A stretch of DNA of 64,000 nt, taken from contig DASYGT010000028.1 of assembly GCA_035999365.1 (NCBI GenBank), positions 4,796-68,795 of the forward strand. Direction: 5' to 3'. The position numbers were made by a program, and so were the translations under genes. Of this stretch, positions 41,431 through 50,184 are shown in pieces; the stretch's first letter is position 1, and each line of letters opens with the position of its first letter. Source of the stretch: DASYGT01 sp035999365 (GTDB taxonomy: Bacteria; Actinomycetota; Actinomycetes; Mycobacteriales; Jatrophihabitantaceae). The notes under the pieces were generated by a model. That model had not been told where the DNA came from. It worked only from the letters and a program-made list of their open reading frames with translations, and made no database searches.

Positions 41431-41627
41431 GTCGTCCCGGGCCAGAAGCCGGTGACCGACCTGGCGGCAAAGAAGGTTCGTCGGTGGTTCGGCGTGAGCA
41501 TGTGCTCGTCGAGTCAGCGGCGGGCGGCTGACGTCAGGCCCGAACGGGCTGAGAGTCCCAGCACTCCTGACGGTACACCTGCCGAGGCCCCGGAAGTCCC
41601 TGCCCGCACGGGCAAACTGAGCTCGCC
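41431..41627 (-). promoter_or_regulatory. Structured leader region between ANTAR gene and desaturase gene
   Basis: On the minus strand this 197-base stretch can fold into several hairpins. GTCAGC/GCTGAC (41513-41532) has an 8-base loop; CGTCAGG/CCTGACG (41532-41538 with 41566-41572) is a 7-bp helix closing two small stem-loops; GAGC-ACAT-GCTC sits near 41501. The first and second helices share a base, so they may be alternatives. ANTAR proteins act on RNA hairpins, and the neighbouring upstream gene encodes one. The canonical AxxGxx paired hexaloops are not seen, so direct ANTAR control is only a hypothesis. Confidence 0.4.
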
Positions 41628-42428
41628 TCAGCTGTCGCGCTGGCGAGCCCGGGCCCGCCGCACTGCCTCGTCGATGAGGCGCTGAGCGATGTCGGCGAGC
41701 TTGACGTGCTCGGTCTGGCTCATCTGACGCAGCCGCGCGAATGCCTCGTCCGTGGTTGCGCCGGTGCGGGCGCGCAGCAGCCCGATGGCCTGATCGATTA
41801 CTGGACGAGTGGACAGTGCCGATTGCAGCTGCGTGGCCAGCCGCGTGGCACTCGCCAGCACCTGCGCGTTGTGCACGGCGACAGCGGCCGGTGCGGCGAA
41901 CAGCTCACCGAACTCGACTGCGTGGGAGTCGAAGACGTCCTTCTCGTGCGCGTACACATTGATCGCACCGACGACATGATCGGACAGCAGGAGCGGCAAC
42001 GACAACGCGCTGTGCACGCCCAGCCGCCCGACCCGCGGGCCGAATCGCGGCCACATCTTCTCGCCGCCGAGCGATCCGGACAGAACCGTTCTGCGTTCGA
42101 GCGCGGCTGTGACGCAGGGGCCCTCGTTCAGCGTGACGTACTGGATCTCGTCGATCTGGGCGACGAACGGATGACTGGCGGCCAGTGCTTCGACGTGACT
42201 TGTCGTTCCTTCCACCCGAAGCAGGGTGACGCCCGCGCCGTCGGCACCAGGAATCGCCTTGGCAGCGAATGTGGCCACCTGGGCCAACACCTGCTCGATG
42301 GGCATCGTGCCCGCGACGAGCCCGGCGAGATCGGCGAGGCTTGCGTGTAGATCGGCGGTATCGGCGCTGGACTGCTCGGTGGGGCCTGATCGTGCGGAGC
42401 TGTCGTCACCCGCCGGAGAGCCGGTCAT
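41628..42428 (-). CDS. GAF-ANTAR RNA-binding regulator
   Basis: The 266-residue protein has a GAF domain (about residues 35-170, with GADGAGVTLLRVEGT and LPLLLSDHVVGAINVYA) and a C-terminal ANTAR domain (about 200-260: LQSALSTRPVIDQAIGLLRARTGATTDEAFARLRQMSQ). ANTAR proteins antiterminate transcription by binding tandem RNA hairpins. ATG 42428 is chosen where similarity begins. It sits directly upstream of the desaturase leader on the same strand, so it may control lipid desaturation in response to a GAF-sensed signal. Confidence 0.93.
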   Translation of the reverse strand: MTGSPAGDDSSARSGPTEQSSADTADLHASLADLAGLVAGTMPIEQVLAQVATFAAKAIPGADGAGVTLLRVEGTTSHVEALAASHPFVAQIDEIQYVTLNEGPCVTAALERRTVLSGSLGGEKMWPRFGPRVGRLGVHSALSLPLLLSDHVVGAINVYAHEKDVFDSHAVEFGELFAAPAAVAVHNAQVLASATRLATQLQSALSTRPVIDQAIGLLRARTGATTDEAFARLRQMSQTEHVKLADIAQRLIDEAVRRARARQRDS

Positions 42429-42465
42429 TGTCAGTCCCTGCGTCGAGAAAGCATGCTGGGCAAAA

Positions 42466-43107
42466 CTATAGCTGCGGACCTGCCCCGCCCCGGCCCGCGG
42501 TGCGCTGCAACAGCCGCAGGGAACCGTGCTCGCTGACCGGCCTGAATGTGCCTTCTGCCAGGGCGCGCTGCACCACGTGCCACGGAGCCTGACCTCCGTC
42601 GGCCGGGTCCGGGAACACGTCGTGCACTGCGAGCAGGCCGCCCTCGACGATGTGCGGCGCAAACGCCGCGTAGTCGTGTTGCGCGACATCGTCGGTGTGA
42701 TTGCCGTCGAGAAAGAGGAATTCGAGCGGGCTGCCCCACCAGCGTGCGACCTGTTGCGTCGTGGCGACGAGCACCGAGACGACATCGTCGAGCCCGGCGT
42801 CGTAGAGGGTGCGGCGAAGCGACGGCAGGGTATCGAGACGCCCGGTGTGCGGGTCGACCAGTTCTGGGTCGTGCCATTCCCACCCCGGCTGGTTCTCCTC
42901 CGACCCGCGATGGTGGTCGAGCGTCACTAGCTGCGCGCCTCGATCGCGGGCGACACCTCCTAGGTGCACCGTGGACTTCCCGCAGTAGGTACCGATCTCG
43001 AGCCACAACCCGGGGCGGGCGCTCGCGGCGGCGGTGCGCAGAGCGGAGGCTTCATCGTCGGGAAGGAAGCCCTTCGTCGCGTTCGCGATGGCCAGCGGAT
43101 CGCTCAT
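42466..43107 (-). CDS. Class I SAM-dependent methyltransferase (MT24-type)
   Basis: The 213-residue protein has LWLEIGTYCGKSTVHLGGVA (SAM site), the acidic LVTLDHHRG, and FLFLDGNHTDDVAQHDYAAF, the pattern of class-24/cephalosporin-hydroxylase-like methyltransferases. It likely methylates a sugar or small hydroxyl compound. ATG 43107 overlaps the toroid gene stop. It is the last gene of the GT4/methyltransferase/toroid/methyltransferase operon. Confidence 0.9.
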   Translation of the reverse strand: MSDPLAIANATKGFLPDDEASALRTAAASARPGLWLEIGTYCGKSTVHLGGVARDRGAQLVTLDHHRGSEENQPGWEWHDPELVDPHTGRLDTLPSLRRTLYDAGLDDVVSVLVATTQQVARWWGSPLEFLFLDGNHTDDVAQHDYAAFAPHIVEGGLLAVHDVFPDPADGGQAPWHVVQRALAEGTFRPVSEHGSLRLLQRTAGRGGAGPQL

Positions 43108-44177
43108 GTCGGGCCGGCGCTGAGCGCGAAGCAGGTGCGATCGCAGTCGTCGATGGTGAGCAGTCGCGGCAGGTTCTCGCCCCGGAACAGGCCGCTGGCG
43201 GGGGAGTGATCGGACAGTGCGTCGGCGGCGAGGATGATCGCCGCTGCCGTCCACGAGCTCTGCTCCCGCGGCCAGAGGGTGTCCTCGGGGAAGACCCACC
43301 CTGTCCAGTAGCCGCGTCCCGCTCGCAGGAACTGCAGGTCTGCCATCAGCTGCACAGCGCGAGCGCGGTCGCCCACGGCGTCGAGCGCGATGGCCAGTTC
43401 CGCCGATTCCGCAGCAGTGATCCACGGACGGTCGCTGACACACCGGCAGCCGCGGCCGGCGACGACGAACTCGTCCCAGCGGTTGTCGAGCAGGGCCAAT
43501 CCGGCTGCACCCTGCACCGCGCCACCCAGCACCGGGTAGTACCAGTCCATCGCAAAGTTGCTCTTGTCGATGAACACGTCGGGGTGGCGGGCGACGGCGT
43601 GCGCCACCCGGGCCGCCGCGAGCTCCCAGTCCGGCTGCGGATCGTCGACGAGATCGGCAAGCGCCATCGCAGCGCGCAGCGACGTCACGATGCTCGCGCT
43701 GCCAGTCAGGAGAGCCCCCTCGTTGACGCTTCCCGCAGCGTCGCGGGACCAGCAGATCGGCCCCCCCGGCAGCTGCAGCTCGACCACAAGCTCGATGGCA
43801 CGACGCACTACTGGCCACATGCGGTGGACGAGCGTGATGTCGCCGGTGATGAGCCAGTGGTGCCATACCGCGACCGCGATGTAGGCCACCTGGTTGGTGT
43901 CGATGCTTGCCTCGGTGACGGTGGCGCCAACCGTTTCCATCGGCCAGCTACCGTCGGCGGCCTGGTGTTCGGCACTCCACTCGAATGCGTGCCGCGCTTC
44001 GTCGAGCAAACCGCACACCGTCAGCGCCATCGCACCCTCGGCGTGGTTCCACGGATCGCCGTAATGGCCCTCGAACCACGGGATCAGCCCGTCTGCGTGC
44101 TGCAACGACGCGACGAACGTCGCCGTGTCGCGCAGCTGCGCCGCGGACATGATTCCCGGGAGTTCGAGCGCGCTCAC
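43104..44177 (-). CDS. (alpha/alpha)-toroid protein, prenyltransferase/terpene-cyclase-like
   Basis: The 357-residue protein is a helical toroid: FVASLQHADGLIPWFEGHYGDPWNHAEGAMALTVCGLLDEA, GSWPMET, NQVAYIAVAVWHHW, DFAMDWYYPVLGG-like motifs. Such proteins are often labelled prenyltransferase but are also like six-hairpin glycosidases. It starts at GTG 44177, overlapping the upstream methyltransferase (GTGA), and overlaps the downstream one by ATGA. The role is presumably modification of the sugar chain made by the operon GT4. Confidence 0.8.
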   Translation of the reverse strand: MSALELPGIMSAAQLRDTATFVASLQHADGLIPWFEGHYGDPWNHAEGAMALTVCGLLDEARHAFEWSAEHQAADGSWPMETVGATVTEASIDTNQVAYIAVAVWHHWLITGDITLVHRMWPVVRRAIELVVELQLPGGPICWSRDAAGSVNEGALLTGSASIVTSLRAAMALADLVDDPQPDWELAAARVAHAVARHPDVFIDKSNFAMDWYYPVLGGAVQGAAGLALLDNRWDEFVVAGRGCRCVSDRPWITAAESAELAIALDAVGDRARAVQLMADLQFLRAGRGYWTGWVFPEDTLWPREQSSWTAAAIILAADALSDHSPASGLFRGENLPRLLTIDDCDRTCFALSAGPT

Positions 44178-44881
44178 GGCTTGCGCAGGTACAGGACGAG
44201 GCTCTTGCCGAGAACCGGATTGAGCAGCCGTTCGGCGGTGACCGTCAGGCGGGGCCGCTTCATCATGTCCCAGACCAGGACCTTGTGGTACGCCCGAGTC
44301 AGCGCGTTCTCGTTGTCGACGCCGACGGCACACTTGAGCCACCAGTACGGCGAGTGCAGTGCGTGCGCGTGGGCCCGGCCGATCGGCTCCAGGCCGCTTG
44401 CCTGGAGGGTCGTGAGCAGGTCGCGGCCGCGATAGATGCGGACGTGGCCGCCCTCCACTTCGTGATAGGCGTCCGAGAGCAGCCAGCAGATCTGCTCGGT
44501 CCAACGTCGCGGCACCGTGATGGCGACGAGACCACCTGGCTTGGTGACCCGCGCGATCTCGGTGATGGCTGCAGCGTCGTCCGGTATGTGTTCGAGGATC
44601 TCGGAGGCGAGCACGCGGTCGAAATGCCCGTCCGCGAACGGCAGCGCAAGTGCGTCACCAATCAGCGTCACAGGACCGTCGGGCGGCTTGATCTCGCCCG
44701 CCTCGGCCATCGCGGCCACCATCTCCTCGACGTCGCGCAGGTCGTCGGCGTTCTGATCGAGGGCCACGACGTTCGCGCCTCGGCGCAGCGCCTCGAAGGT
44801 GTGCCGCCCGGCCCCACATCCGAGGTCGAGGAAGGTGTCGCCCTCATTCACCTGGAAGCGGTCGTAGTCGATGGTCAGCAC
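44174..44881 (-). CDS. Class I SAM-dependent methyltransferase
   Basis: The 235-residue protein has FLDLGCGAGRHTFEALRRG (SAM motif I), VALDQN, and FDRVLASEILEHIPDD (motif II), as in UbiE/class-11 methyltransferases. The C-terminal half has aromatic residues and an alkaline tail. ATG 44881 overlaps the GT4 gene by 7 bases. It is the second gene of the four-gene operon and likely methylates the glycan or its lipid carrier. Confidence 0.93.
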   Translation of the reverse strand: MLTIDYDRFQVNEGDTFLDLGCGAGRHTFEALRRGANVVALDQNADDLRDVEEMVAAMAEAGEIKPPDGPVTLIGDALALPFADGHFDRVLASEILEHIPDDAAAITEIARVTKPGGLVAITVPRRWTEQICWLLSDAYHEVEGGHVRIYRGRDLLTTLQASGLEPIGRAHAHALHSPYWWLKCAVGVDNENALTRAYHKVLVWDMMKRPRLTVTAERLLNPVLGKSLVLYLRKP

Positions 44882-46149
44882 GGGCGCCCCGCCGGTGCTA
44901 CCTGGCGCTCGTGGTGCATCGCGATCGCGCGGCGGTACACCTGCGCCGTGGCCGCGGCGGTGGCCATCCAGCTGAACCGCTCCTCTGCCCGTGCGCGTGC
45001 GGCAACCCCGATCGCAGCACGTCGGGCCGGGTCGCGCAGCAGTTCGTCGATCGCCGCGGCGAGAGCAGCCGGGTCTCCCGGCGGCACCAGGACGCCACAG
45101 CTGCCGTCGCGGCCGACGACCTCCGGCAGGGCAGATGTGTCACTGGCGACGAGCGGCGTGCCCGACGCCATGGCCTCGACGGCCGGCAGGGAGAACCCCT
45201 CGTAGAGCGAGGGAACCACCGCGACCTCGGCCGATGCCATCAGTTCGGCGATCTCGGTGTCGCCGAGACCCGACACGAACTGCACGCGATGGGCGATTCC
45301 GAGATCGGCAACCAGCTTCTCGGTCGGGCCTCCGGGCGCAGGCTTCGTCACTACCGTCAGCAGTGCATCGAGTTCCGGCGGCAACTCGGCGACCGCGCGA
45401 AGCAGCACGCTCAGGCCCTTGAGAGGTACGTCCGCGCTGCACATCGCGACGATGCGGCCCGGCACCCGCGGGCCACGCGGGCGGAACTGGTCGGTGTCGA
45501 CGCCGATCGGCACGACGGCGAGCTGGTCGCGCGTCACGCCGAAATCCCTGATGGAATCGAGCGCGCTGTTCTGCGATGGCGTGACCAGGAGCTGGATGCG
45601 GCGAGCCACCCGGGCCTGGGTGCGGACGAAGCCGTACCACCGCCACAGGGCCGGCTTCTTGCGCAGCCCGGCGGCGGCGATGTCTATCCGGCGATCCACG
45701 GAGATCGGGTGATGAATCGTGCCGACGAGCGGCAGGCCGGCCCTGGGGAGCGCGAGCAGGGCCGGCGCCAGCGTCTGGTTGTCGTGCACGACGTCGAACT
45801 CGTCGGCACGAGCGGCGAGCAGCGGCACGACGCGGCGGCTGAACGTGCGCGGCTCGGGGAAGCCCGCGCTGCACATGATCGCGAACTCGAGGACGTCGGT
45901 GCTGTCGCGGAACTCGTGCAGCCGCGGGATGCGGAAGGGATCAGGCTCGGCGTACAGATCCAGGCTGGGGACCTGCGTCAGTGCGACATCGTCGTCGAGT
46001 TCGGGATACGGCGGGCCCGAGAAGACCTCGACGCGGTGACCCAACGCGGTGAGCGCCCGTGACATCTGCCGTACGTAGATGCCCTGACCGCCGCAATGCG
46101 GCTTGCTGCGATAGGACGTGAGGGCGATCCGCAACGGGGAGTCTGCCAA
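44875..46149 (-). CDS. GT4-family glycosyltransferase
   Basis: The 424-residue protein has the GT4 fold: an N-terminal GGQGIYVRQMSRALTALGHRVEVFSGPP and C-terminal YEGFSLPAVEAMASGTPLVASD carrying the E-x7-E motif. It is the first gene of an operon with two methyltransferases and a toroid protein, all overlapping by 4-7 bases. Donor is unknown; the pathway probably makes a methylated sugar chain. Confidence 0.93.
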   Translation of the reverse strand: MADSPLRIALTSYRSKPHCGGQGIYVRQMSRALTALGHRVEVFSGPPYPELDDDVALTQVPSLDLYAEPDPFRIPRLHEFRDSTDVLEFAIMCSAGFPEPRTFSRRVVPLLAARADEFDVVHDNQTLAPALLALPRAGLPLVGTIHHPISVDRRIDIAAAGLRKKPALWRWYGFVRTQARVARRIQLLVTPSQNSALDSIRDFGVTRDQLAVVPIGVDTDQFRPRGPRVPGRIVAMCSADVPLKGLSVLLRAVAELPPELDALLTVVTKPAPGGPTEKLVADLGIAHRVQFVSGLGDTEIAELMASAEVAVVPSLYEGFSLPAVEAMASGTPLVASDTSALPEVVGRDGSCGVLVPPGDPAALAAAIDELLRDPARRAAIGVAARARAEERFSWMATAAATAQVYRRAIAMHHERQVAPAGRPC

Positions 46150-46253
46150 GGCTCTGCCTCCGGGGGTGTCCGACGGCGCCGAGCCGTGCCAGGGCGAGTC
46201 TAGTTGGCTGCGCGATCATGCTCACCTCGAGCGGCGCGTGCCCCTCGGCCTGG

Positions 46254-47744
46254 TCAGCGGGTGCGCGGGAAGCCCAGGTCGACCGTCGACGTCGACGGGT
46301 CGGGCCAGCGCGAGGTGACGACCTTGCCGCGCGTGTAGAAATTGACGCCCTCGGGCCCGTACATGTGGGTATCGCCGAACAGCGATCCCCTCCAGCCGCC
46401 GAAGGAGTAGTACGCGACAGGTACCGGGATGGGGACGTTGATGCCCACCATGCCGACCTCGACGTCGAACTGGAACTGCCGGGCCGCCCCGCCGTCGCGG
46501 GTGAAGATCGCGGTGCCGTTCGCGTACGGGTTGGCGTTGATGAGAGTGATGGCTTCTTCGTAGGTGCCGGCGCGCACGACGCAGAGCACCGGGCCGAAGA
46601 TCTCGTCGGTGTACACCGCCATCTCGGGCGTGACGTGGTCGAGCAGCGTCGTGCCGAGGAAGAATCCGTCGGCGGGAACCTCCGCCTCGCGGCCGTCGAC
46701 CACGACCTGCGCGCCGGCAGATGCCCCCTCGCCGATGTAGCCGGCGACGCGGTCTCGGTGTTCGCGGGTGATCAGCGGCCCCATCTCCGAGTCCGGGTCG
46801 GCACCGTTGCCGATGCGCAGCTTCGGCAGCCGCGCCGAGATTGCCTCGACGAGGCTGTCGCCGACATCGCCGACGGCCACCGCGACAGAGATCGCCATAC
46901 AGCGCTCACCGGCCGCGCCGTAGGCAGCCGACACCGCGGCATCGGCCGCGAGGTCGAGATCGGCATCCGGCAGTACCACCATGTGGTTCTTGGCGCCGCC
47001 CAGCGCCTGCACGCGCTTGCCCTGTGCCGTTCCCCGCTCGTAGATGTAGCGGGCGATGGGTGTCGAGCCGACGAAGCTCACCGCGGCGATATCCGCGTGG
47101 TCGAGGATGGCGTCGACTGCCTCCTTGTCGCCCTGCACCACCGAGAACACACCGTCGGGCAGTCCGGCGCGTTTCCAGAGCTGAGCGAGGAACAGCGATG
47201 CGGACGGGTCCTTCTCGCTCGGTTTGAGGACGAAGGCGTTGCCGCACGCAATCGCGTTGGCGGCCATCCACAGCGGCACCATCACCGGGAAATTGAACGG
47301 CGTGATTCCGGCGACGACCCCGAGCGGTTGCCGGATCGAATACACGTCGACGCCGGTGGCGGCCTGTTCGCTGAAACCGCCCTTCATCAGGTGGGGGACA
47401 CCGCAGGCGAACTCAACGTTCTCGAGCCCGCGGGCGACCTCGCCACCGGAATCGGCGAGCACCTTGCCGTGCTCGGCCGTGACGATCGCGCTCAACTCGT
47501 CGGCGTGCTCGTGGAGCAGTTCGCGAAAGGCGAACAGGACGGCGGAGCGCCGCGACAGCGATGCCGAGCGCCACTCGCCGGCGACGGCGACGGCGCTGGC
47601 TACGGCGCGGTTGACGTCGGCGGCGGAGGCGAGTTCGACCTCGCCCGTCTGCTCGCCGGTAGCCGGGTTGAACACGGCGCCGGCGCGCCCGCTCGTGCCC
47701 GAGACAGGCCGGCCGTCGATCCAGTGCGTGATGCGGGTGGTCAT
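46254..47744 (-). CDS. mmsA: Methylmalonate-semialdehyde dehydrogenase (CoA-acylating)
   Basis: The 496-residue aldehyde dehydrogenase has the MmsA-type N-terminal THWIDGRPVSGTSGRAG, the NAD segment TPFNFPVMVPLWM, the catalytic Cys in GERCMAIS, and the C-terminal FGDTHMYGPEGVNFYTRGK, which is diagnostic. It oxidises methylmalonate semialdehyde to propionyl-CoA in valine and inositol catabolism. It appears monocistronic, with no valine-pathway genes adjacent. Confidence 0.95.
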   Translation of the reverse strand: MTTRITHWIDGRPVSGTSGRAGAVFNPATGEQTGEVELASAADVNRAVASAVAVAGEWRSASLSRRSAVLFAFRELLHEHADELSAIVTAEHGKVLADSGGEVARGLENVEFACGVPHLMKGGFSEQAATGVDVYSIRQPLGVVAGITPFNFPVMVPLWMAANAIACGNAFVLKPSEKDPSASLFLAQLWKRAGLPDGVFSVVQGDKEAVDAILDHADIAAVSFVGSTPIARYIYERGTAQGKRVQALGGAKNHMVVLPDADLDLAADAAVSAAYGAAGERCMAISVAVAVGDVGDSLVEAISARLPKLRIGNGADPDSEMGPLITREHRDRVAGYIGEGASAGAQVVVDGREAEVPADGFFLGTTLLDHVTPEMAVYTDEIFGPVLCVVRAGTYEEAITLINANPYANGTAIFTRDGGAARQFQFDVEVGMVGINVPIPVPVAYYSFGGWRGSLFGDTHMYGPEGVNFYTRGKVVTSRWPDPSTSTVDLGFPRTR

Positions 47745-47809
47745 GCGTTGACGTTACGACACGGCAGGCGCCTGGAGCGCGGTTGCTGCCCGCACCGCTG
47801 CGACCCCGC

Positions 47810-48799
47810 CTACGCCGATCGGGCGTCCGCGAGCAGGGTGCGTTCCAGGTCCGCGGGTAGGCCGACGGGGTCGCGATCGGGCCGTTGCGCCGGCATTCCA
47901 GCGCGCTGCAGCCAGAGCCAGGTGTCGAGGACGGTGTCCTGCACCGGGCGGCAGCGCAGGCCTGTCGCGGCGGCCCGACTGGTGTCGCCCTCGAGAAACC
48001 CGGCGAACTCGCCCGCCTCGGGAACCCAGCAGGGCAGCTGCGTCCAGGGCTGCGCGCCGGCGGCAGCAAGGTCGCCCTCGTCGATCCAGACGAACTCGGC
48101 ATCGGACCCCGTCGCGGCGCGGCACGCCTCGAGCAACCCCTGAGTGGTGGTGTGGCCGCTCGGGCCGACGACGTCGACGGCTCCGCGCAAACCGTCGGCG
48201 AGCCCGTCGAGAAGCCAGGCCGCCAGGTCGCGTGCGTCGACGTATTGCAGCGGCCGGGCAGGCCGCCCGGGTGCGACTACCCGTCCGCCCCGGGCGATCC
48301 GGTCGAGCCACCACGGCAGGCGGCCGACGTCCTCGTACGGTCCGAGGATCACTCCGGCGCGGCCCAGCAGTGCGTCAGGAAAAGATTCGAGGACCGCGAG
48401 TTCGGCCCCGCGCTTTATCGCGGCATAGTCACCGGTGACGGCACCGGGGTCGCCGTCGACCACCGGCGACTTCTCGTCGACGTGTGCGCCCCACTCGTAC
48501 ACCGAGCAGCTCGACACGTAGCCGTATTTCCGGGCGTGGCCGCGCAAGAGTTGGGCGGCGGTGCGCGCGGCGGCCGGAGCGCCGGACCAGGTGTCTACGA
48601 CCGCGTCCCACGACGCGCCACCGAGCGCCTCGGCAAGGGCCAGTGGATCGCAGCGATCGGCCAGCAGCTGGTTTGCGCCGTCGGCCGGCGCGCCGGTGAT
48701 TCCCCGGTGCAGCGCCGTGACATCCCAGCCACGCGCGAGCGCGTCGGCAACCACGGCCCGCCCGACGAAGCGCGTTCCGCCCAGCACGAGGAGTCGCAT
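47810..48799 (-). CDS. NAD-dependent epimerase/dehydratase (extended SDR)
   Basis: The 329-residue protein has LVLGGTRFVGRAVVADAL (N-terminal nucleotide-binding), YVSSCSVYEWG, and RPLQYVDARDLAAWLLD, typical of reductases related to isoflavone reductase and mRNA-binding epimerase-like proteins. The catalytic Tyr-x3-Lys is reduced to YAAIKRG at residues near 125. A sugar-nucleotide substrate is not evident. The stop faces mmsA. Confidence 0.88.
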   Translation of the reverse strand: MRLLVLGGTRFVGRAVVADALARGWDVTALHRGITGAPADGANQLLADRCDPLALAEALGGASWDAVVDTWSGAPAAARTAAQLLRGHARKYGYVSSCSVYEWGAHVDEKSPVVDGDPGAVTGDYAAIKRGAELAVLESFPDALLGRAGVILGPYEDVGRLPWWLDRIARGGRVVAPGRPARPLQYVDARDLAAWLLDGLADGLRGAVDVVGPSGHTTTQGLLEACRAATGSDAEFVWIDEGDLAAAGAQPWTQLPCWVPEAGEFAGFLEGDTSRAAATGLRCRPVQDTVLDTWLWLQRAGMPAQRPDRDPVGLPADLERTLLADARSA

Positions 48800-48879
48800 G
48801 CAGCCCAGCTTGCCGAAGGATGGGCGAATCCGCGCGGGGGTTCGCTCTCGGCGTGACGAGCGCCGACGCTGCTACCGAA

Positions 48880-49335
48880 TCACGTCGTACCGCCGCCGAC
48901 CTCCTCATCAGTGGTGATCTGCGCCTGGTACGGCGTGGACCCGCCGAACGAACTGGCGATCAGCGTGCCCACGTCGTCAGCGACTCCCATGACGGCGCGC
49001 ATCGCCTGCGCCAGTACTGGTTGGGTCAACCCGATGGGGCTGATCGTCTGCGTGACGAGGACCACGCCACCGCTCCAGGAGACGGCGGCCGAGAGTGCCC
49101 GGGACTGGATGTCGTTCAACTCGGCGTACACCTTGGCCGAGGGCTTGATGCCGTGCGCCGCATGTGCGAACACCCGCACCATGACGGGCGTGGAGTCGAC
49201 GATCGACACCCAACAGGCCGACGTCTCACCCCGGAACGGGTAATCGCCGTCGTCGTCCTCGATCACGCGGCAGGTGTCCCATTCGGCCTGCAGCAACCGC
49301 TCGACGTGCGATCTGATCCACTGCGCCTCCGTCAT
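48880..49335 (-). CDS. YbjN/T3SS-chaperone-like protein
   Basis: The 151-residue protein has the YbjN fold: RVIEDDDGDYPFRGETSACWVSIV, VRVFAHAAHGIKPSAKVYAELNDIQSRAL. Such proteins are small type-III-chaperone-like folds with unclear function in actinobacteria. ATG 49335 is where family similarity starts. It lies 80 bases upstream of the epimerase gene on the same strand and 70 bases downstream of DUF2269. Confidence 0.8.
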   Translation of the reverse strand: MTEAQWIRSHVERLLQAEWDTCRVIEDDDGDYPFRGETSACWVSIVDSTPVMVRVFAHAAHGIKPSAKVYAELNDIQSRALSAAVSWSGGVVLVTQTISPIGLTQPVLAQAMRAVMGVADDVGTLIASSFGGSTPYQAQITTDEEVGGGTT

Positions 49336-49405
49336 GGCGTCCTCCGCTCTCCCACCCCGACGGTGGCACAGGGGTGCGACAGTTTGCGCCTTCGGCGCTC
49401 GAGGA

Positions 49406-50008
49406 TCAGCCGGGTAAGTGCGACGCCGAGACGGCGGGGGCGGAGCGCCGCTCGCCTGCGCTCGCCAGCTGCAGCCCGAGGGCGGTCGCGGCGATCCCGG
49501 CGACGGCCACGATCGTGATGGACCACGCACCGGCGGGCTTCGTCGGCATGGTGAACAGGATGCCGAGGGCCACCCCGGTGTTGCCGTACGCGCCGGCCCA
49601 GACGAGCCGGTTCACGACCATCGCGCGGATCTCCTGCGTAATCGGCCCGTCGGGCTCCGCCTCGACGGTCTCGTGCAGCTTCTTGCCCGCGGGTGCCAGC
49701 ACCATGCCGCCATAGGCCTCCATGAGCACAAGCCCCACGACTGCGGTGAGCACCCAGCCGTCGCTCCAGCTGAACTGCCCACCCGACAGGTGGATCAGCC
49801 AGGCGCCCAGGACGATCAGGATGAGAACGAGCACCGGGAACATCGGCTCGGCTCGATGCGCGACTCGTGCCCACGACCGCAACACCGAGACGTTCTCTGC
49901 CTTGCGCATTTGCGACAGTCCGACCAGAAGTACCGCAGCGACGGCGAATGCCGCGACCGCGACCCCGATATGCAAGAACAGCACGACGTCGGCAGTCTTG
50001 ATGTGCAT
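49406..50008 (-). CDS. DUF2269-family integral membrane protein
   Basis: The 200-residue protein has four or five transmembrane helices with the DUF2269 layout (LFLHIGVAVAAFAVAAVLLVGL, then RAEPMFPVLVLILIVLGAWLI). ATG 50008 is supported by a GGAGGAT site. It is divergent from the MFS exporter. The function is unknown. Confidence 0.8.
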   Translation of the reverse strand: MHIKTADVVLFLHIGVAVAAFAVAAVLLVGLSQMRKAENVSVLRSWARVAHRAEPMFPVLVLILIVLGAWLIHLSGGQFSWSDGWVLTAVVGLVLMEAYGGMVLAPAGKKLHETVEAEPDGPITQEIRAMVVNRLVWAGAYGNTGVALGILFTMPTKPAGAWSITIVAVAGIAATALGLQLASAGERRSAPAVSASHLPG

Positions 50009-50184
50009 GGATCCTCCGCTGGTAGGCCGTGATCACCGCAGGCCATGGTGATCTCGTGCCGCCCCTGACGCAAGTACCTCGGGCCGTTCTTGTACCACCG
50101 GAAATTCGCCCGGCCATGGGCACGCTGTCGGTGGACGGGTGCAGACTCGAATCGACAGCTCGATCCGACCGTGGGGGACGACTC

